A DNA stretch of 64,000 nt from Hyphomonadaceae bacterium UBA1849 (GCA_002338565.1 DDIN01000002.1:1-64000); one strand, 5' to 3'; shown: positions 1 to 8,843, numbered from the stretch's first letter. Translations and numbers: made by a program. The notes: a model not told the origin generated them from the sequence alone.

Positions 1-596
1 TAGCCACGGTCGAACTGCATGCCTTCAACGACTTCGAGTTCGGTTTCGAGGGATTTAGCTTCCTCAACCGTGATAACGCCTTCATTGCCGACTTTTTCCA
101 TTGCTTTCGCAATCATGTCGCCAATTTCGCGCTCGCCGTTGGCAGAGATCGTGCCGACCTGAGCGATTTGCTCAGATGTGTCGACTGGCTTCGCAGACGT
201 TTTGATGGAGTTTACAACTTCAACAACAGCTTTTTCGACGCCGCGACGCAGGTCCATCGGGTTCATGCCAGCAGCAACGCGCTTCATGCCTTCGCGAACG
301 ATAGCCTGAGCGAGAACTGTAGCAGTTGTCGTGCCGTCACCAGCCACGTCGTTTGCTTTAGATGCAACTTCGCGAAGCATCTGAGCGCCCATGTTCTGGA
401 ACTTGTCTTCCAGTTCGATTTCTTTTGCGACTGTTACGCCGTCTTTCGTTGTGCGCGGAGCACCGAAAGATTTTTCGATAACAACGTTACGACCTTTAGG
501 GCCGAGTGTTACCTTTACCGCGTTCGCGAGGACGTCGACGCCCTTCATCATACGTTCGCGAGCGTCAGCGGAGAATTTCACATCCTTAGCAGCCAT
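1..596 (-). CDS. groEL: GroEL chaperonin (60 kDa), 3' part cut off by window edge
   Basis: The reverse strand from the ATG at 594-596 reads about 198 residues without a stop and runs off the left edge. It begins MAAKDVKFSADARERM and carries the canonical chaperonin ATP-site stretch GDGTTT at about residues 86-91. GroEL forms the double-ring ATP-dependent folding cage with GroES in the cytoplasm. It lies 53 bases downstream of groES in the same direction, and the CIRCE element at 988-1014 should control both. The C-terminal two thirds are not in the window. Identity of the family is certain; whether this is the only groEL copy in the genome cannot be told. Confidence 0.98.
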   Translation of the reverse strand, partial: MAAKDVKFSADARERMMKGVDVLANAVKVTLGPKGRNVVIEKSFGAPRTTKDGVTVAKEIELEDKFQNMGAQMLREVASKANDVAGDGTTTATVLAQAIVREGMKRVAAGMNPMDLRRGVEKAVVEVVNSIKTSAKPVDTSEQIAQVGTISANGEREIGDMIAKAMEKVGNEGVITVEEAKSLETELEVVEGMQFDRG

Positions 597-649
597 GTGT
601 ATTTTCCTTGTTCAGAATGAATTTAAAAAAACGACCAGTGCGGTGAAGC

Positions 650-940
650 TTACGCTTCAACAACGCCCAGAATGTCGGACTCTTTCATGATGAGGAGCTC
701 TTCCCCACCAACGTTGACTTCTGTGCCAGACCATTTGCCGAACAGGACGCGGTCGCCAGCTTTGACGTCGAGCGCTACGAGGGAACCGTCGTCGCCGCGC
801 ACGCCTGTGCCAACTGCAACAACTTCACCTTCCTGTGGCTTTTCTTTCGCCGTATCGGGAATGATGATCCCGCCTTTGGTTTTTTCTTCTTCCTGTACGC
901 GGCGTACAAGCACGCGGTCGTGAAGCGGACGGAATTTCAT
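650..940 (-). CDS. groES: GroES co-chaperonin (10 kDa)
   Basis: A 96-residue protein starting MKFRPLHDRVLVRRV, the normal size and N-terminus of GroES. The mobile-loop region (about residues 18-32) contains the glycine run KGGIIIPDTAKEKP that contacts GroEL, and the C-terminal half has the typical GDRVLFGKWSGTEV strand. An in-frame extension upstream to 994 exists, but it would run into the CIRCE element, so the ATG at 938-940 is preferred. It is the first gene of the groES-groEL operon read leftwards. GroES caps the GroEL cavity and is heat-shock inducible, here by the HrcA/CIRCE route. Confidence 0.98.
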   Translation of the reverse strand: MKFRPLHDRVLVRRVQEEEKTKGGIIIPDTAKEKPQEGEVVAVGTGVRGDDGSLVALDVKAGDRVLFGKWSGTEVNVGGEELLIMKESDILGVVEA

Positions 941-987
941 TGAATGCCCTCTCTCCAAATTGGATTGATACAAAGAGTTTTGCCTGT

Positions 988-1014
988 TTAGCACTCACTC
1001 AAGGAGAGTGCTAA
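988..1014 (-). promoter_or_regulatory. CIRCE operator (HrcA binding site) of groESL
   Basis: Perfect match to the CIRCE consensus: TTAGCACTC at 988-996, nine unrelated bases, then GAGTGCTAA at 1006-1014. CIRCE is the operator for the heat-shock repressor HrcA. It sits between the putative promoter and groES, 48 bases upstream of the groES ATG, the usual place. hrcA itself is not in the window. Confidence 0.97.
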
Positions 1015-1022
1015 CAGAGGGG

Positions 1023-1051
1023 CAATTAAGAACACGGGGAGTTACCGTCAA
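1023..1051 (-). promoter_or_regulatory. groES: Putative groESL promoter
   Basis: On the reverse strand TTGACG (complement of 1046-1051) is followed after 16-17 bases by TTAATT/TAATTG (around 1023-1029), which fits a vegetative sigma -35/-10 pair directly upstream of the CIRCE element. Inferred from sequence only; a heat-shock sigma (RpoH) overlap cannot be excluded. Confidence 0.55.
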
Positions 1052-1198
1052 GGGGCAAAAAACAAGATTTATCCTGTTTGTGCGGCGCCTTCTTCACTTA
1101 TCCGACGGCGATGAGCCGCGCGGGGATTATGCCAGAAATGAGGATGGCATTCGCAATTACAACCGCGCCCCGGTGAATCTGTGATGGGAAGGCACAGA

Positions 1199-1231
1199 TA
1201 AAAAAGAAACCGGCGCTGGGGCACGCCGGTT
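1199..1231 (-). terminator. Rho-independent terminator of the SDR gene
   Basis: Read leftwards, an 8-bp perfect stem (AACCGGCG at 1208-1215 pairing with CGCCGGTT at 1224-1231) with an 8-base loop is followed by a run of T (A-run 1200-1205 on the top strand). It begins 26 bases past the stop of the SDR gene. Confidence 0.8.
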
Positions 1232-1257
1232 CCATGAATTTGAATTGAAGCGTGTGA

Positions 1258-2025
1258 TCAGGTGATCGTCTGACCACCATCAATCACCATCATCTGGCCA
1301 TTCATGTAAGACCCTGCTTTGGAAGCAAGGAATACCGCAGCACCAGCGATCTCTTCCGGCTCACCGATACGTTGCATCGGTGTATAGGCCAGCGAGCGCT
1401 TGAGCGTTTCAGGGTTTTCCCACAGTGCGCGGGCGAAGTCGGTGCGTATCAGACCCGGTGCGATACAATTCACACGGATATTGTCTTTCCCGTATTCCAC
1501 GCAAAGGTTGCGCGCCAGCTGGAAGTCCGCGGCTTTGGAGATGTTATAAGCGCCGATCACCGGTGAGCCTTTAAGGCCGCCGATAGATGAAATGATCACG
1601 ACAGCACCATCTTTGCGCTCACGCATTTGCGGCGCACACATCTGGACCAGCCAGTTGTTTGAGATGATGTTGTTCGACAGAATTTTCTGGAACTGGTCGT
1701 CATTGATATCACCCAGAGAGCCGTAGAACGGGTTCGATGCCGCGTTACAGACGACAATGTCGACCTTACCGAACGCAGCATTGGTTTCGTCCACAAGGTT
1801 CTGAAGCTCTTCCTTAGAAGAAATGTTCGCCGGAACAGCAATAGCGGTGCCCACGCCAAAGCGCTCGTTAATCTCGTGTGCAGTTTCTTCGCATGGCTCT
1901 GGCTTGCGTGATGAAATCACGACGCGCGCGCCCTGTTCAGCCATAGCAATCGCGATCGCTTTACCGATGCCGCGGCTGGAGCCTGTGATAATTGCCGATT
2001 TTCCGGACAGATCAAAAAGTGACAT
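1258..2025 (-). CDS. Short-chain dehydrogenase/reductase (SDR)
   Basis: A 255-residue classical SDR. The cofactor motif TGSSRGIG is at residues 14-21, a CNAAS variant of the NNAG motif is near residues 93-97, and the catalytic Ser146/147, Tyr160 and Lys164 (YNISK) are all present. The C-terminal NGQMMVIDGGQTIT is typical of SDRs of the glucose-dehydrogenase or acyl-carrier-protein-reductase shape. It should be a cytoplasmic NAD(P)(H)-dependent oxidoreductase; the substrate cannot be read from sequence. It is a single transcription unit ended by the hairpin at 1199-1231. The DUF262 gene upstream is in the same direction 79 bases away but is probably unrelated in function. Confidence 0.93.
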   Translation of the reverse strand: MSLFDLSGKSAIITGSSRGIGKAIAIAMAEQGARVVISSRKPEPCEETAHEINERFGVGTAIAVPANISSKEELQNLVDETNAAFGKVDIVVCNAASNPFYGSLGDINDDQFQKILSNNIISNNWLVQMCAPQMRERKDGAVVIISSIGGLKGSPVIGAYNISKAADFQLARNLCVEYGKDNIRVNCIAPGLIRTDFARALWENPETLKRSLAYTPMQRIGEPEEIAGAAVFLASKAGSYMNGQMMVIDGGQTIT

Positions 2026-2104
2026 ATGTTTCTCCCTCTGGACGCTTTTGTCTTCTGATTGCGATCAGATGTAGCGTCCTGAAACCAGCGAGTACAGATG
2101 CTTG

Positions 2105-3766
2105 TTAGCCGACCGGGAGGTCTAATTTCCATTCACGGATAAGAAGCTTTGCCAGCCGCGCCGTCCGCTCGCGAACGATGGCAGGCGTCCATTCTTCATA
2201 TGTCGCTACGTCGCGGGTCAGAGCATAGCGGCCGCCGCGCGAAGGGCGACGGAAAAACTCGTCACGCTTTTGCAGAAAATCCAGACGGTCTGCGCGCTGA
2301 TTGTCTCTTTGTGTCAGCAGGCAGAAATTCCCGAGCGACTCACAGATTTCCCGGCGCTCAACCAGATCCGGCCAGATGTCATACCATTCAGACCCCGGTT
2401 CCGGATTGCGTGGAAGGACATGCTCGACGGTGGCGTCGCTTGTGTCGGGTGAGGTCTCGCCGTCATCCAGAAGACTGTTGAGCTTGATGGCCAGCGCCCG
2501 ACGCTGGGTGACGGAACCAAACCGGCCATACAGTCGCTGCGTCAGCTTTTCGCGTTCCTCGCCCGTCAGTGACAAAGCGCCTGATGGTGAAAAGAGTTTC
2601 TGGTCCGACATGACTTCTTCTGACAGCCGTCTGTAGCGACGCGCGCGGGTATCGCGGTCTGTAATGACCAGCTGCATGGCAAAGCCGAGACGCTCAAGAT
2701 CACAGAAGAACTCACGCGCCGTATCGGCGTCCCGCGGATGATAGACGAGGAATTGCAGGGCAGGGGCGCGCCAGCCCGCATGATCGAGCGATATCAGGCG
2801 TGCCAGATGTTCATTGACCGCGGGCATAGGCCGGGAGAGCTGCACATCGCCCTGCTTGAGCTCAAGATAGGCCTCAACAAAGCGCGGTAATTCTTCCTCG
2901 AGGAAGCTACGCGGCGATGTTTCCTGAAGCACCGAGTTACAAAAGCCGGTGACGAAATCGCCTCGCATCTGACGGTCGTGCAGGGAGCGTATCTGGCGAA
3001 GAAGATCGTCAAAATCCTTCGCGCCAAGGCGTGCCTCATGCAGCGTCCAGGCCCGCGCCAGCCGGTCAGCATCCTGAGATGACAGGTTAGCTTGTTCAAA
3101 CAGCTCTGTTTTTAGAATGTCATGCGCGGTGGGTTGTCGCCCGCGCGTATTGAGTACCTGAAAGACTTTATAACCGGCGTCTCTGTTCTCGACGCAGACA
3201 TGCACGATCGGGCATTGGTGCAGAATGAAATCTGCCAGCGCGTATCGATCGGCTTCGGAGAGCAGTTTTACCTCTTCGCGAATGGCGATGAGATTGTCGA
3301 TCAGCATGCTCTGCTCGGATGTCTCGGGCACAACATTCTCTGCGTTGAAGGTTGAACCGGGCCGCTGGGCCAGCGCGCGAAATACCGGCGCATCGACATG
3401 ATTGAGCGTCAGCCGCCATTCACCGAGGCGCAGATCATCGGCCAGATAGCTGTGTAGCTCGTTGCGCCGTTTCTTATCTGCCATGGCGTCACGAAGACAG
3501 GCGATAAGAAGAGAGATCGTTGTGATGCGCTGCTGCCCGTCGACAATTTCGCAGAGGTCAGGAAAGCCGGTCTCGCAAGTGACGACTGCGCCCAGAAAGT
3601 GAGAGCGTTCTTCATCCATAGCCTGAACGAGGTCCGTCAGAAGTCCATTCGCATCAGGTACCTGCCAGGAGTAACTCCGCTGGTAACTCGGTATGCGATA
3701 GCTGGTGCCAGACTTCAGCAGCTCGGCGATTGATCTCGCCTCGGCTGTAACTCCCAACAAACTCAT
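2105..3766 (-). CDS. DUF262/DUF1524 protein, GmrSD-like (possible type IV restriction or DNA-targeting defence)
   Basis: A 553-residue protein from the ATG at 3764-3766, which has a good GGAAGAA ribosome site; a longer frame to 3826 lacks one. The N-terminal DUF262 (ParB/Srx-like NTPase) half shows IPSYQRSYSW at about 25-34 and the diagnostic VDGQQR at 75-80. The C-terminal DUF1524 HNH-type nuclease half shows EHVLPRN near 448-454 and the later N-x-LLT-x(3)-N segment near 480-490. This order is that of GmrSD, which cuts modified (glucosylated hydroxymethylcytosine) phage DNA, and of related defence nucleases. It stands alone, with no methyltransferase or other defence gene beside it. Family membership is firm; the defence role and the substrate are inference. 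Confidence 0.88.
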   Translation of the reverse strand: MSLLGVTAEARSIAELLKSGTSYRIPSYQRSYSWQVPDANGLLTDLVQAMDEERSHFLGAVVTCETGFPDLCEIVDGQQRITTISLLIACLRDAMADKKRRNELHSYLADDLRLGEWRLTLNHVDAPVFRALAQRPGSTFNAENVVPETSEQSMLIDNLIAIREEVKLLSEADRYALADFILHQCPIVHVCVENRDAGYKVFQVLNTRGRQPTAHDILKTELFEQANLSSQDADRLARAWTLHEARLGAKDFDDLLRQIRSLHDRQMRGDFVTGFCNSVLQETSPRSFLEEELPRFVEAYLELKQGDVQLSRPMPAVNEHLARLISLDHAGWRAPALQFLVYHPRDADTAREFFCDLERLGFAMQLVITDRDTRARRYRRLSEEVMSDQKLFSPSGALSLTGEEREKLTQRLYGRFGSVTQRRALAIKLNSLLDDGETSPDTSDATVEHVLPRNPEPGSEWYDIWPDLVERREICESLGNFCLLTQRDNQRADRLDFLQKRDEFFRRPSRGGRYALTRDVATYEEWTPAIVRERTARLAKLLIREWKLDLPVG

Positions 3767-3837
3767 TACTTCTTCCGGTACGCATAAAAACACTTTATCG
3801 CTGCAGTGACGAGACACGGAAAGCAAGAGGTGGCGTG

Positions 3838-4710
3838 ATGAAGTTCGGACGGATCACAAAATTTGGGCAACATTTTTCGGTTGTGTTTCAAAATAACCAT
3901 GCCTACCGGCTGCAATCTGAAGTGGCTGGCGAAGACAAACCGATAGAGGCCTGGCTTGCAGATCCTGAAGCGCTCGCCGAAGCAGGCAAAGCCGCGATTG
4001 CAGGTGGCGAGGCCATCGAGTTCACAGCAGACGACCTGCTGGCGCCTGTAAAAGCGCCGCGCAAAATACTCGCAATTGCGCTCAACTATCTTGATCACGC
4101 CCGAGAAACGGGCCGCGAACCGCCAGAACGTCAGACCTGGTTTGTAAAGCAGGTCACAGCACTCAACGCGCCTTATGGCACGATTGATATGCCGAAAGTT
4201 TCAGACCGTCTCGACTATGAAGCCGAACTCGTTGTCGTGATTGGTCGCGGCGGTCGCCATATTCCGGCAGAGCGCGCTGATGAAGTGATCGCGGGTTATA
4301 TGTGCGGCAATGACGTGTCCGTTCGTGACTGGCAGCGCGCAACGCCCACCATGATTATGGGCAAGGGCTTTGATACGCATGCGCCTGTTGGCCCGTGGAT
4401 CGTGACGCCTGATGAAATCGGCGATGCGAATACGCTGGGTGTGCGAACGCTGCTCAATGGCGAGGTTCGCCAGAGCGGCACGACTGCTGACCTGATCCAC
4501 AAAATCCCTGACATGATCGCGCATCTGAGCGCGGCCTTCACGCTGGAGCCGGGCGATCTCATCTTCACCGGCACACCGGCTGGCGTGGCCGTTGCTTATG
4601 ATCCGCCGAAGTTCATGAAAACCGGTGACCGTGTCCGTGTAGAGATTGATCGAATCGGCCATATTGAGCACGTGATCGCTGACGAAGCAGGATTGACGCG
4701 CATCGGATAG
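3838..4710 (+). CDS. Fumarylacetoacetate hydrolase (FAH) family protein
   Basis: A 290-residue FAH-fold enzyme. The ATG at 3838 has AAGAGG about eight bases ahead; a GTG directly before it is also possible. The C-terminal FAH domain has the metal-binding pattern E128-x-E130 within DYEAELVVVIG and D159 in CGNDVSVRDWQ, plus His87 and the usual LEPGDLIFTGTPAGV near the C-terminus. Relatives cleave C-C bonds of beta-diketo acids or decarboxylate oxaloacetate/acylpyruvates, with Mg or Mn, in the cytoplasm. It is followed after four bases by an exported protein on the same strand, so the two may be cotranscribed, but that partner suggests no pathway. Exact substrate unknown. Confidence 0.92.
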   Translation: MKFGRITKFGQHFSVVFQNNHAYRLQSEVAGEDKPIEAWLADPEALAEAGKAAIAGGEAIEFTADDLLAPVKAPRKILAIALNYLDHARETGREPPERQTWFVKQVTALNAPYGTIDMPKVSDRLDYEAELVVVIGRGGRHIPAERADEVIAGYMCGNDVSVRDWQRATPTMIMGKGFDTHAPVGPWIVTPDEIGDANTLGVRTLLNGEVRQSGTTADLIHKIPDMIAHLSAAFTLEPGDLIFTGTPAGVAVAYDPPKFMKTGDRVRVEIDRIGHIEHVIADEAGLTRIG

Positions 4711-4714
4711 TCGA

Positions 4715-5668
4715 GTGACGAAGAAGACAGCTCTCATTGCCCTGATTGCAGGTGCCGCGGTCGGCGCTGGAGGGCTTAGCCTGTTCGGACTGTTGCAGCC
4801 CGAAGACAAGGCTGGTGCTGAGACGCTGGTGCCGTCCCCGTTAACGGCAGAACCATGGTCCTTCATGGTAAGCTCCTGCGTAGACAGCCCGAGCGCCATT
4901 GCGCCCTGCGTGCTTGTGCAGGCCGGCGGCAAACGGCTGGTCTTTGGTGCGCCGCTCCATAATGACTGGCGGGGCATCGGGCCTCTGGACGCTATTTTTC
5001 TCATGGACGGGAAGCCTGAGTCGTCGGCTGGCGTGATGGGGCTTCGCTATGAAACCTGGGTGTCCGGGCGTCCCTATAGGCAGGCTCTGGTAACGGGCGA
5101 GCTTTATCTGGAAACGCTTCAGGCGCTTGATGAGGCGATGCTGATCCCTGACGCGCTGGTGCAAATGGATAGCGCCAATACGCTCGATTCACGGCAGGCA
5201 GGCTTCTCCGTTCGGCCTGTGCCGAGCGCCGCCGAACGGTTTTCTGTCTTCAATACGGGTGATTTGCAGGTGCTCGCGCACTCAAGGCTCAATGATCGCG
5301 GCGACCAGATCATCTCTTATCGTGTGACCTATGAAGGGCAGGCGCTGGATATCTATTCATGTGAAGGTATGGACGCTCCCATCTCGGGGCTTTCTCCAGA
5401 CGGTGTCTTTGTGCCGGTGGTCGACCGGGTGCAGCTTTCCGAAATGCGCCGTTATGCCGAACGTGAAGATCTGGTGGCGCGGCGCCGCGAAATTCTATCG
5501 GCCGGTCTGAACTGTCCGTCACTCACCGAAGCGCGGGATTACGCACAGGAGCGGAGTGCCAGTGCCCTGATTACGGTGGGTGTGGCAAATCCGGATGTGC
5601 GACCGAATTTTCAGTCAGCAGGCCTTAGCTGGCAGCCGGTCGATACAGAGCCTGCTCTGCTCGATTAA
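4715..5668 (+). CDS. Exported protein, apparently a degenerate metallo-beta-lactamase fold
   Basis: A 317-residue protein from a GTG four bases after the FAH stop. Residues 5-28 form a hydrophobic signal or anchor (ALIALIAGAAVGAGGLSLFG). The rest follows the layout of RNase Z/arylsulfatase-like MBL hydrolases: CVLVQAGGKRLVFGAP corresponds to their first strands, and LDAIFLMDGKPESSAGVMGL lies where FLTHLHSDHxxGL would be. However the His/Asp zinc ligands are replaced by MDGKPE. The later SGDT-like and THxxP-like sites (YSCEG, VGVANPDV) have also lost their metal ligands. It is therefore probably a non-catalytic family member. The fold assignment is my reading of spacing and hydrophobic pattern and needs a profile search. 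Confidence 0.6.
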   Translation: MTKKTALIALIAGAAVGAGGLSLFGLLQPEDKAGAETLVPSPLTAEPWSFMVSSCVDSPSAIAPCVLVQAGGKRLVFGAPLHNDWRGIGPLDAIFLMDGKPESSAGVMGLRYETWVSGRPYRQALVTGELYLETLQALDEAMLIPDALVQMDSANTLDSRQAGFSVRPVPSAAERFSVFNTGDLQVLAHSRLNDRGDQIISYRVTYEGQALDIYSCEGMDAPISGLSPDGVFVPVVDRVQLSEMRRYAEREDLVARRREILSAGLNCPSLTEARDYAQERSASALITVGVANPDVRPNFQSAGLSWQPVDTEPALLD

Positions 5669-6091
5669 CTCTGATTGCAGGAAAAAGGTCTCTTAAAAGA
5701 CGACGGGGCCCGGTGTTAACACCAGACCCCGTACTCCCCAGATCGCCCCCGTCCGGCCATCAGGCCGCGGACTTGACCTGCCAGATGAATGCCATGTGAA
5801 TGTTTTCTGGTCCAGACGCTTTTCTGCATCGAATTCAACGAGGTTCAGCTGCGTTGCGCATTTGCCACTCCTGAGGTCAACACGGTCCGGTTTTTAAGCA
5901 GAAGCTGTGAGCGCGGAGTTTGTGGGGGAGGGGGTGGCACAATATCTTGTGCATCGGGCACCGGTCTTCCCCATGAATTTGGGAGCGTGAGATTGCCATC
6001 AGCACTGAATCATAGACAATCAATGTGTTAACCAAAACAGTGTATTAATGCGATAACTGAAGTTACAACATACTGATCGCAAAGGCCCTTC
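5669..6091. other. 423-base gene-free stretch with a hairpin
   Basis: No convincing gene. A hairpin built from ACGGGG (5703-5708) and CCCCGT (5727-5732) with an inner palindrome GGTGTTAACACC (5712-5723) follows the exported protein; it lacks a T-run, so it may be a Rho-assisted or processed 3' end rather than a classical terminator. A small stem GCACAA/TTGTGC lies at 5937-5952. The rest should contain the promoter of the TipF-like gene, but no clear -35/-10 pair was picked out. Confidence 0.5.
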
Positions 6092-7348
6092 ATGCCAGCA
6101 TTCGCGCATATTCTGATTGCTGCCTCCTACGTCGTCGTAGGTGTGTTTCTGGGTATTTGCTTTTTTCAGTTCACGTCTTACTCCTTTGAAATTGCAGTAA
6201 TATCCGCGCTTGCGACGGTGTCTGTGTCTGGCCTCGTGCATGTCATGGCGGTGAGCCGCGAACGTGCGAAACTGCTGGAATCCCGCTTGCTTTCCATGCG
6301 CAATGAGCTGCGCAAAGCGCATCAGAAATCTGAAGTTCTGGAAGCGCGTATGGGGGTGATGGAAGAATCACTGCAGCGCGAAGTGTCCGAGCGTCGTCAG
6401 ACTCTCGTCGCTGAAATGCGCGAGCTTGAAGACCTTATCCAGCGTCTCGGCAAAAGCTTTGAAGCTAAAATGGAGAGCGCGAAGCGCAATCCGCGTCTGG
6501 GTGCTGCTAGCGGCAAGCCGGGTGAACGTTCGCCGGAAGAAGCGCTTCAGGCGGTGCAGGACGCGCTCGATTCCAACCGCGTTGACCTGCATTTGCAGCC
6601 AATCGTCAGCCTGCCGCAGCGCCGTGTCTGCTTCTATGAAGGTTTCACCCGTCTTCGCGACGAGAATGACCAGCTCATCATGCCGGGCGAATTCCTCGGC
6701 GCGGCAAAAGAGGCAGGGCTTCTTGGTGTCATCGACAATATGCTGCTCTTCCGCTGCGTGCAGATTGTTCGCCGCCTCAGCGAGAAAGACCGCCGTATCG
6801 GCGTATTCTGCAACGTTGCAATCTCGTCTCTGGAAGATGAGGCTTTCTTCCCGCAATTCCTCGAGTTCATCAAAGAGAACCGCGATCTCGCAGGCTCTCT
6901 GATTTTCGAAATTTCAGCGCATGATTTTGCCCGTCGTTCGCCAACCACAGCCCGTCATATGGCGCGTCTGTCCGATCTCGGCTTCCGCTTCTCGCTCGAT
7001 AAGGCTGACGGCATTGATGTGAACCTGCCGGAAATGCAGGCCGAGCAGGTGAAATTCCTGAAAGTCGAAGGCAGCAAGCTCCTTGAGCAGCTCGTTGACG
7101 GCGGACCGCGCCCGATTTCGGCTGTGACGCGTTCAACCGCGCCGCAGGATGTGCCAGCCGTCTTTATGCGCTATGGCGTCGATCTGATCGCAGAGAAGGT
7201 CGAAACCGAGAAAGAAGTCGTCGAAATTCTCGACTTCGATATTCCATACGGTCAGGGTTATGTGTTCGGCGAAGCACGTCCGATCAAAGAGAGCCTGATG
7301 GAAGAAACTGCGCCGCCAACTGATTTCATGCACCGTAACGCAATCTAA
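6092..7348 (+). CDS. tipF: TipF-like flagellar positioning protein, degenerate EAL domain
   Basis: A 418-residue protein with two N-terminal membrane helices (about 5-27 and 32-53), a charged coiled coil (about 55-125) and a C-terminal EAL-type domain (about 150-400). The EAL signature is changed to EGF (183-185), and the second active-site region reads DKAD near 303, so phosphodiesterase activity is unlikely; c-di-GMP binding is still possible. This architecture is that of Caulobacter TipF, which localises at the new pole and licenses flagellum assembly there in response to c-di-GMP. The nearby cheY/cheZ genes fit a motility neighbourhood. It could instead be another membrane-anchored c-di-GMP receptor of similar layout. 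Confidence 0.82.
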   Translation: MPAFAHILIAASYVVVGVFLGICFFQFTSYSFEIAVISALATVSVSGLVHVMAVSRERAKLLESRLLSMRNELRKAHQKSEVLEARMGVMEESLQREVSERRQTLVAEMRELEDLIQRLGKSFEAKMESAKRNPRLGAASGKPGERSPEEALQAVQDALDSNRVDLHLQPIVSLPQRRVCFYEGFTRLRDENDQLIMPGEFLGAAKEAGLLGVIDNMLLFRCVQIVRRLSEKDRRIGVFCNVAISSLEDEAFFPQFLEFIKENRDLAGSLIFEISAHDFARRSPTTARHMARLSDLGFRFSLDKADGIDVNLPEMQAEQVKFLKVEGSKLLEQLVDGGPRPISAVTRSTAPQDVPAVFMRYGVDLIAEKVETEKEVVEILDFDIPYGQGYVFGEARPIKESLMEETAPPTDFMHRNAI

Positions 7349-7397
7349 GGCGCTCAGACCCTTTTCTTGATCTGTCGATTAGGCTAACGCCTAGACC

Positions 7398-8258
7398 ATG
7401 ACAGCACCGCTTTTTCCTGCCGGACTTTCCGAAATTCACGACCGATATGATGCCATTCTCTGTGATGTATGGGGTGTCATTCATAACGGGCGCGAAGCCT
7501 TTCACGATGCATGCGATGCGCTCGCGGCGTTCAGAAAAGAGGGCAAGCCCGTCATTCTGGTGACCAATGCGCCGGTTCAGGCTCGCGAGGTTGAAGCGCT
7601 GTTTCCGGGCTTTGGCGTCCGCCGTGACTGCTATAACGCGATTGCTTCATCAGGAGATGCGACACGTCTGGTGATAGACGAGCGTGCACCGGGACCTGCC
7701 TATCGTCTCGGAACCGACAATTCATGGGAGCGGGACAACACGCTGTTTGTCGGGTCCGGCCTTGAGTTTTCAGAGCCTGAAGAAGCCGCATTCATCGTCG
7801 CTATGGGCATGCGCGATCAGGCCAATGAACATCCTGAAGACTATCGCGAAGAGCTGCGCCCGCTGGCAAAGCGCGGTCTGGAAATGATCTGTGCCAATCC
7901 GGATATTCAGGTGCGTGTCGGCAATACGCTGCAATGGTGCGCGGGTGCAATCGCGCGCATTTATGAAGAAGAGGGCGGCCCGGTCATCTATCCGGGCAAG
8001 CCACATGATGCGATTTACGATCTCGCTGAACAGCATCTCGCCCGTCTCGGATTTACAGATATTCCGCGCTCTCGTCTGTTGGCGATTGGCGACGGTCCGA
8101 TCACGGACATGAAAGGCGCCAACCATCGCGGTATGGATTGTATTTATGTCGGTACGGGACTTAACCAGTCCGCCAGCAATTTCGAGGCGAGCACGACTGA
8201 ACTGCTGGAACGCAGCGGCGTGACAGCAACCTACGCCATGCCGGGGCTCTGCTGGTAG
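7398..8258 (+). CDS. HAD superfamily hydrolase, class IIA (TIGR01459-like)
   Basis: A 286-residue HAD phosphatase of the NagD/PGP (class IIA) type. Motif I reads DAILCDVWGVIHNG, keeping the nucleophilic Asp but with Trp-Gly where most have Asp-Gly-Thr; this variant is characteristic of the alphaproteobacterial TIGR01459 group. Motif II is VTNAP, motif III is the Lys in YPGKPH, and motif IV is GDGPITDMKGA. It is 49 bases downstream of the TipF-like gene and may be cotranscribed. It is expected to dephosphorylate a small sugar-phosphate or nucleotide substrate in the cytoplasm; the substrate is not known. Confidence 0.9.
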   Translation: MTAPLFPAGLSEIHDRYDAILCDVWGVIHNGREAFHDACDALAAFRKEGKPVILVTNAPVQAREVEALFPGFGVRRDCYNAIASSGDATRLVIDERAPGPAYRLGTDNSWERDNTLFVGSGLEFSEPEEAAFIVAMGMRDQANEHPEDYREELRPLAKRGLEMICANPDIQVRVGNTLQWCAGAIARIYEEEGGPVIYPGKPHDAIYDLAEQHLARLGFTDIPRSRLLAIGDGPITDMKGANHRGMDCIYVGTGLNQSASNFEASTTELLERSGVTATYAMPGLCW

Positions 8259-8335
8259 TCGCTTCGACAGACAGCTTGCCAGAGGCCTGACGATCTATAA
8301 TCTTGCTATTATTCAACCCGTGGGGGGCTCTGGGT

Positions 8336-8833
8336 ATGAAAGATTTTTTTGGTCGGTCACCATTCGTTTTGCTGGGTGCTTTCGGCTTGCTCAGCCTGCC
8401 AAGCGAGCTGGTTCAGTGGCAGGAGCACCTCGGAAACATCATTGATGGTTTTCGATGGCTTTCTTCGCTGGTTTGCTACCCGTTAAATGCGATCGGGCGC
8501 GCCTTGTTTGGCTTGGAACTTGTTCCCTGGGCTGAAAAATGTCTTTGTTTATCGTTCATTTTCTTTGGAAGTCTGATGCGCGCTATTCTGGCGACTTATC
8601 CAGACGATGCAGATTTACCCAAACATCATCCCGGAAATTACTTTTTGGGTCTGCTCATGTCGCTTGTCTGGCCGGTGACCGCTCTGATGGCTTTGTGGCA
8701 GGTCATTCAAGCGCGGAACGATAAAGAGGCTTACGCCGAAAACCAGAAGACGCTTGGCGTTTTTCTGGAGAGTTTCATTGTGGCGTTGATACTTATCGCA
8801 CTGAACTATTTGTTTCTCATCGCGCAGGCTTAA
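8336..8833 (+). CDS. Small hydrophobic membrane protein, function unknown
   Basis: A 165-residue protein from the ATG at 8336, which has a G-rich ribosome site (GGGGGG) about ten bases ahead; a TTG further upstream is less likely. Three to four hydrophobic segments are visible: about 8-24, 44-60, 103-125 and 140-162. No catalytic motif or known domain was recognised. It ends just before a bidirectional terminator shared with cheZ. Composition looks normal for the region. Confidence 0.7.
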   Translation: MKDFFGRSPFVLLGAFGLLSLPSELVQWQEHLGNIIDGFRWLSSLVCYPLNAIGRALFGLELVPWAEKCLCLSFIFFGSLMRAILATYPDDADLPKHHPGNYFLGLLMSLVWPVTALMALWQVIQARNDKEAYAENQKTLGVFLESFIVALILIALNYLFLIAQA

Positions 8834-8843
8834 GCAGGCACAT

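Noticed and set aside
5789..6031. An 80-codon frame in the gap before the TipF-like gene
   Set aside because: Translation is Cys/Gly-rich without hydrophobic pattern or domain and no ribosome site; left as non-coding.
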